From Mucilaginibacter empetricola (GTDB lineage: Bacteria; Bacteroidota; Bacteroidia; Sphingobacteriales; Sphingobacteriaceae), in assembly GCF_024808665.1 (NCBI RefSeq), contig NZ_JANUBZ010000004.1, positions 186,001-250,000 of the forward strand: a DNA stretch of 64,000 nt. The letters run 5' to 3'. The notes under the pieces are model-generated. The model searched no databases. It saw only the letters and a program-made list of their open reading frames with translations, and was not told the origin of the DNA. Shown here one piece after another: positions 62,399 through 64,000 of this stretch. The first letter of the stretch is position 1; the number at the start of each line of letters is the position of its first letter. Made by a program: the position numbers and the translations under genes.

Positions 62399-62406
62399 TA
62401 AATTTG
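62399..62406 (+). promoter_or_regulatory. -7 box of the thioredoxin reductase gene
   Basis: TAAATTTG matches TAnnTTTG, 19 bp before the start codon at 62426. A TTG at 62373-62375 is 23 bp upstream, slightly far for a -33 box. Confidence 0.45.
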
Positions 62407-62425
62407 TGCTAAAATTAAAACACTG

Positions 62426-63382
62426 ATGTCTCAAGAAAACGAACACGTTAAATGTCTGATCATTGGATCGGGCCCTGCCGGGTATACGGCTGCTATTTAT
62501 GCTTCACGTGCTGATTTAAAGCCGGTTATGTACACTGGCCTATTAGCAGGCGGACAGCTTACACAAACTACCGAGGTAGAAAACTATCCCGGCTATCCGA
62601 ACGGTATTATGGGTCCCGAAATGATGGAAGATTTCCGTAAGCAAGCTGAACGCCTGGGTACCGACATTCGTTACGGCTACGTAAGTTCGGTTGATTTTTC
62701 GAGCTTGCCGCATAAAGTAGTAGTTGATGAGGTAAAAACCATATTAGCCGATACGGTTATTATTTCAACCGGAGCATCCGCAAAATGGTTGGGACTTGAT
62801 TCTGAACAAAAATACAGTGGCTTTGGCGTTTCTGCATGTGCCGTTTGCGACGGCTTTTTCTTTAAAGGCCAGGACGTAGCCATTGTAGGCGCAGGCGATA
62901 CTGCAGCTGAAGAAGCAACCTATTTGGCAAAACTTTGCCGTAAAGTATACATGATAGTTCGTCGCGATGAGTTCAGGGCATCGAAAGCAATGGCGAACCG
63001 AGTATTAAATACACCTAACATTGAGTTGCTGTATAATACCGAAACCAAAGAAATTGTAGGCGATGGCCAAAGCGTTACAGGCGTAACAGTTATTAACAAT
63101 AAAACAAACGAAACCAAAACTTTAGATATTACCGGCTTTTTTGTGGCAATAGGCCATAAACCTAATACCGATATTTTTAAGGGCTGGATTCACATGGACG
63201 AAACCGGCTACATCAAAACCACACCGGGATCAACCACTACCAATATTGAAGGTGTGTTTTGCTGCGGCGATGCCCAGGATCACATTTATCGCCAGGCTGT
63301 AACCGCTGCAGGTACCGGCTGTATGGCGGCTATTGATGCAGAACGCTATTTGGCTGCTAAAGAGCACGTGGTAACAGCTTAA
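62426..63382 (+). CDS. trxB: Thioredoxin-disulfide reductase
   Basis: 318 aa flavoprotein. FAD site CLIIGSGPAGYTAAIYASRA, redox motif ACAVCDGFFF (C-x-x-C), NADPH-binding VAIVGAGDTAAEEATYLAKL, and FAD-contacting CCGDAQDHIYRQAVTAAGTG near the end. Reduces thioredoxin with NADPH in the cytosol. Complete low-molecular-weight form. It supplies electrons for thioredoxin systems, possibly including the TlpA-type proteins of the islands, but there is no direct link in the sequence. Confidence 0.96.
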   Translation: MSQENEHVKCLIIGSGPAGYTAAIYASRADLKPVMYTGLLAGGQLTQTTEVENYPGYPNGIMGPEMMEDFRKQAERLGTDIRYGYVSSVDFSSLPHKVVVDEVKTILADTVIISTGASAKWLGLDSEQKYSGFGVSACAVCDGFFFKGQDVAIVGAGDTAAEEATYLAKLCRKVYMIVRRDEFRASKAMANRVLNTPNIELLYNTETKEIVGDGQSVTGVTVINNKTNETKTLDITGFFVAIGHKPNTDIFKGWIHMDETGYIKTTPGSTTTNIEGVFCCGDAQDHIYRQAVTAAGTGCMAAIDAERYLAAKEHVVTA

Positions 63383-63567
63383 GTTTGGTGATTAGTGGTT
63401 AGGGATTGGAGATTAGTATGACTCATAAAATCCTTCAATCCTAAGAATCATGGTTTAGACATTTTAAGAATCATAGTCCAGACCATCTGAAAAACTCTGT
63501 TTAAAGTAATAGTTTACTCCTTTTTTCGTATTATTGATATTGTTAACCAATAAACAATTTAATAATC

Positions 63568-63690
63568 ATGGGAAAAGGCGATAAGAAAACACGAAAAGGC
63601 AAAATTGCAATGGGGTCTTACGGGAAAAGAAGACCGCATGATCTGAAAAAAGATAAGCCTGCTGAAGCTGTTGCCGAAGCAAAGAAATAA
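63568..63690 (+). CDS. 30S ribosomal protein THX
   Basis: 40 aa: MGKGDKKTRKGKIAMGSYG followed by KRRPHDLKKDKPAEAVAEAK. The N-terminal motif GKGDKKTRKGKI and the G-x-Y-G-x-x-R-P segment are typical of bacterial THX, a small basic protein that stabilises the 30S head. Below the usual length cut-off of gene callers. Followed by a strong terminator, so monocistronic. Confidence 0.92.
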   Translation: MGKGDKKTRKGKIAMGSYGKRRPHDLKKDKPAEAVAEAKK

Positions 63691-63694
63691 TAAT

Positions 63695-63727
63695 AGCCAC
63701 CGGGATGTTTAACCCGGTGGCTTTTTT
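63695..63727 (+). terminator. Rho-independent terminator after THX
   Basis: AGCCACCGGG (63695-63704) pairs with CCCGGTGGCT (63713-63722), followed by TTTTTATT. Strong. Confidence 0.92.
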
Positions 63728-63820
63728 ATTTGACACAGATTTTTTACGTCCGTAAATATTGTTTTTTTCTAAATTCTGTTAACTTCACGGCCTTGAATTT
63801 AACACCGTTACCCTCATTTT

Positions 63821-64000
63821 ATGTTTAAAAAGATTTTTTATCCGCTTTGCGTAATCATGGCAGTTTGTACTGGTATGGCCAACGCACAGGACAATGACCC
63901 TAATATGGGCATTATTCCGGCTCCCGTGTCCCTAAAAAAAGGTCAGGGCGAGTTTGTTTTAAGTCAGCAAACTGTTCTGCTTGCCGATACGATTACCAAC
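63821..64000 (+). CDS. Beta-N-acetylhexosaminidase (GH20), N-terminal part
   Basis: The gene starts MFKKIFYPLCVIMAVCTGMA with a signal peptide ending at NAQ, then MGIIPAPVSLKKGQGEFVLS, the GH20b-domain opening (I-I-P-x-P-x-x-x-x-x-x-G). It runs off the right edge after 60 codons, so the catalytic domain is not seen. Exported hexosaminidase likely acting on N-acetylglucosamine-containing glycans. Confidence 0.8.
   Translation, partial: MFKKIFYPLCVIMAVCTGMANAQDNDPNMGIIPAPVSLKKGQGEFVLSQQTVLLADTITN

Overview
The window looks like a chromosomal segment of a Bacteroidota bacterium, most likely family Sphingobacteriaceae (Mucilaginibacter/Pedobacter-like). The reasons are promoters with a TAnnTTTG -7 box, TonB-type outer-membrane beta-barrel receptors with an N-terminal carboxypeptidase-like domain, a fused E1 alpha/beta 2-oxoacid dehydrogenase, the small ribosomal protein THX, DUF4369/TlpA thioredoxins, and a tmRNA whose tag reads GENNYALAA. 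The genus is inferred from these features, not proven.

Layout. (1) 1-3.1 kb: left flank with the N-terminus of a large helicase-like protein, a GNAT acetyltransferase and a divergent MocR-type regulator. (2) 3.14-45.16 kb: an accessory block bounded by the 3' end of ssrA (tmRNA, minus strand, 45157-45522) and a displaced copy of that 3' end at 3139. Two further degenerate copies at 7617 and 33428 split the block into three units. The right end of each unit carries the same ~370-bp module: a small basic ORF (intact only at 44789), a T-arm-like site, a long terminator hairpin, then the ssrA 3' sequence. I read this as successive insertion of sibling islands at ssrA. No intact integrase is visible; the only trace is a recombinase C-terminus fused to a truncated adenosine deaminase at 34376-35002. 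(3) 45.5-64 kb: core-like chromosome (aminotransferase, 2-oxoacid dehydrogenase E1, two L,D-transpeptidases, GH26, acyl-CoA carboxylase beta, dipeptidase, thioredoxin reductase, THX, start of a GH20).

How the islands seem to work. Unit 1 has an AraC-type membrane regulator and a TonB-type receptor. Unit 2 has a sensor kinase, two sigma-54-type activators (one with a receiver domain, one with GAF-like domains), and four operons of detoxification-type genes: tautomerase, haloacid dehalogenase, a DUF417/RclC-like membrane protein, AhpD-like peroxidase, DUF302, metallo-hydrolase, dehalogenase-like alpha/beta hydrolase, TlpA proteins, a YncE-like propeller and DUF305. Unit 3 has a paralogous kinase, another TonB-type receptor, and a GMC oxidoreductase / ring-cleaving dioxygenase / esterase operon resembling mhqO-mhqD. 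A palindrome GCGATATATCGC (or a variant) lies about 61-65 bp upstream of a TGGCAY-N5 box before four unit-2 operons and, more weakly, the unit-3 GMC operon. That is the arrangement expected of an enhancer-binding-protein regulon shared across neighbouring islands. This is the most striking signal in the window.

Decay is common: a SMEK-like/M16 chimera, an adenosine deaminase/recombinase chimera, truncated GNAT and TlpA genes, tRNA fragments, and several one-base frameshifts, some at short homopolymers, which could also be assembly errors.
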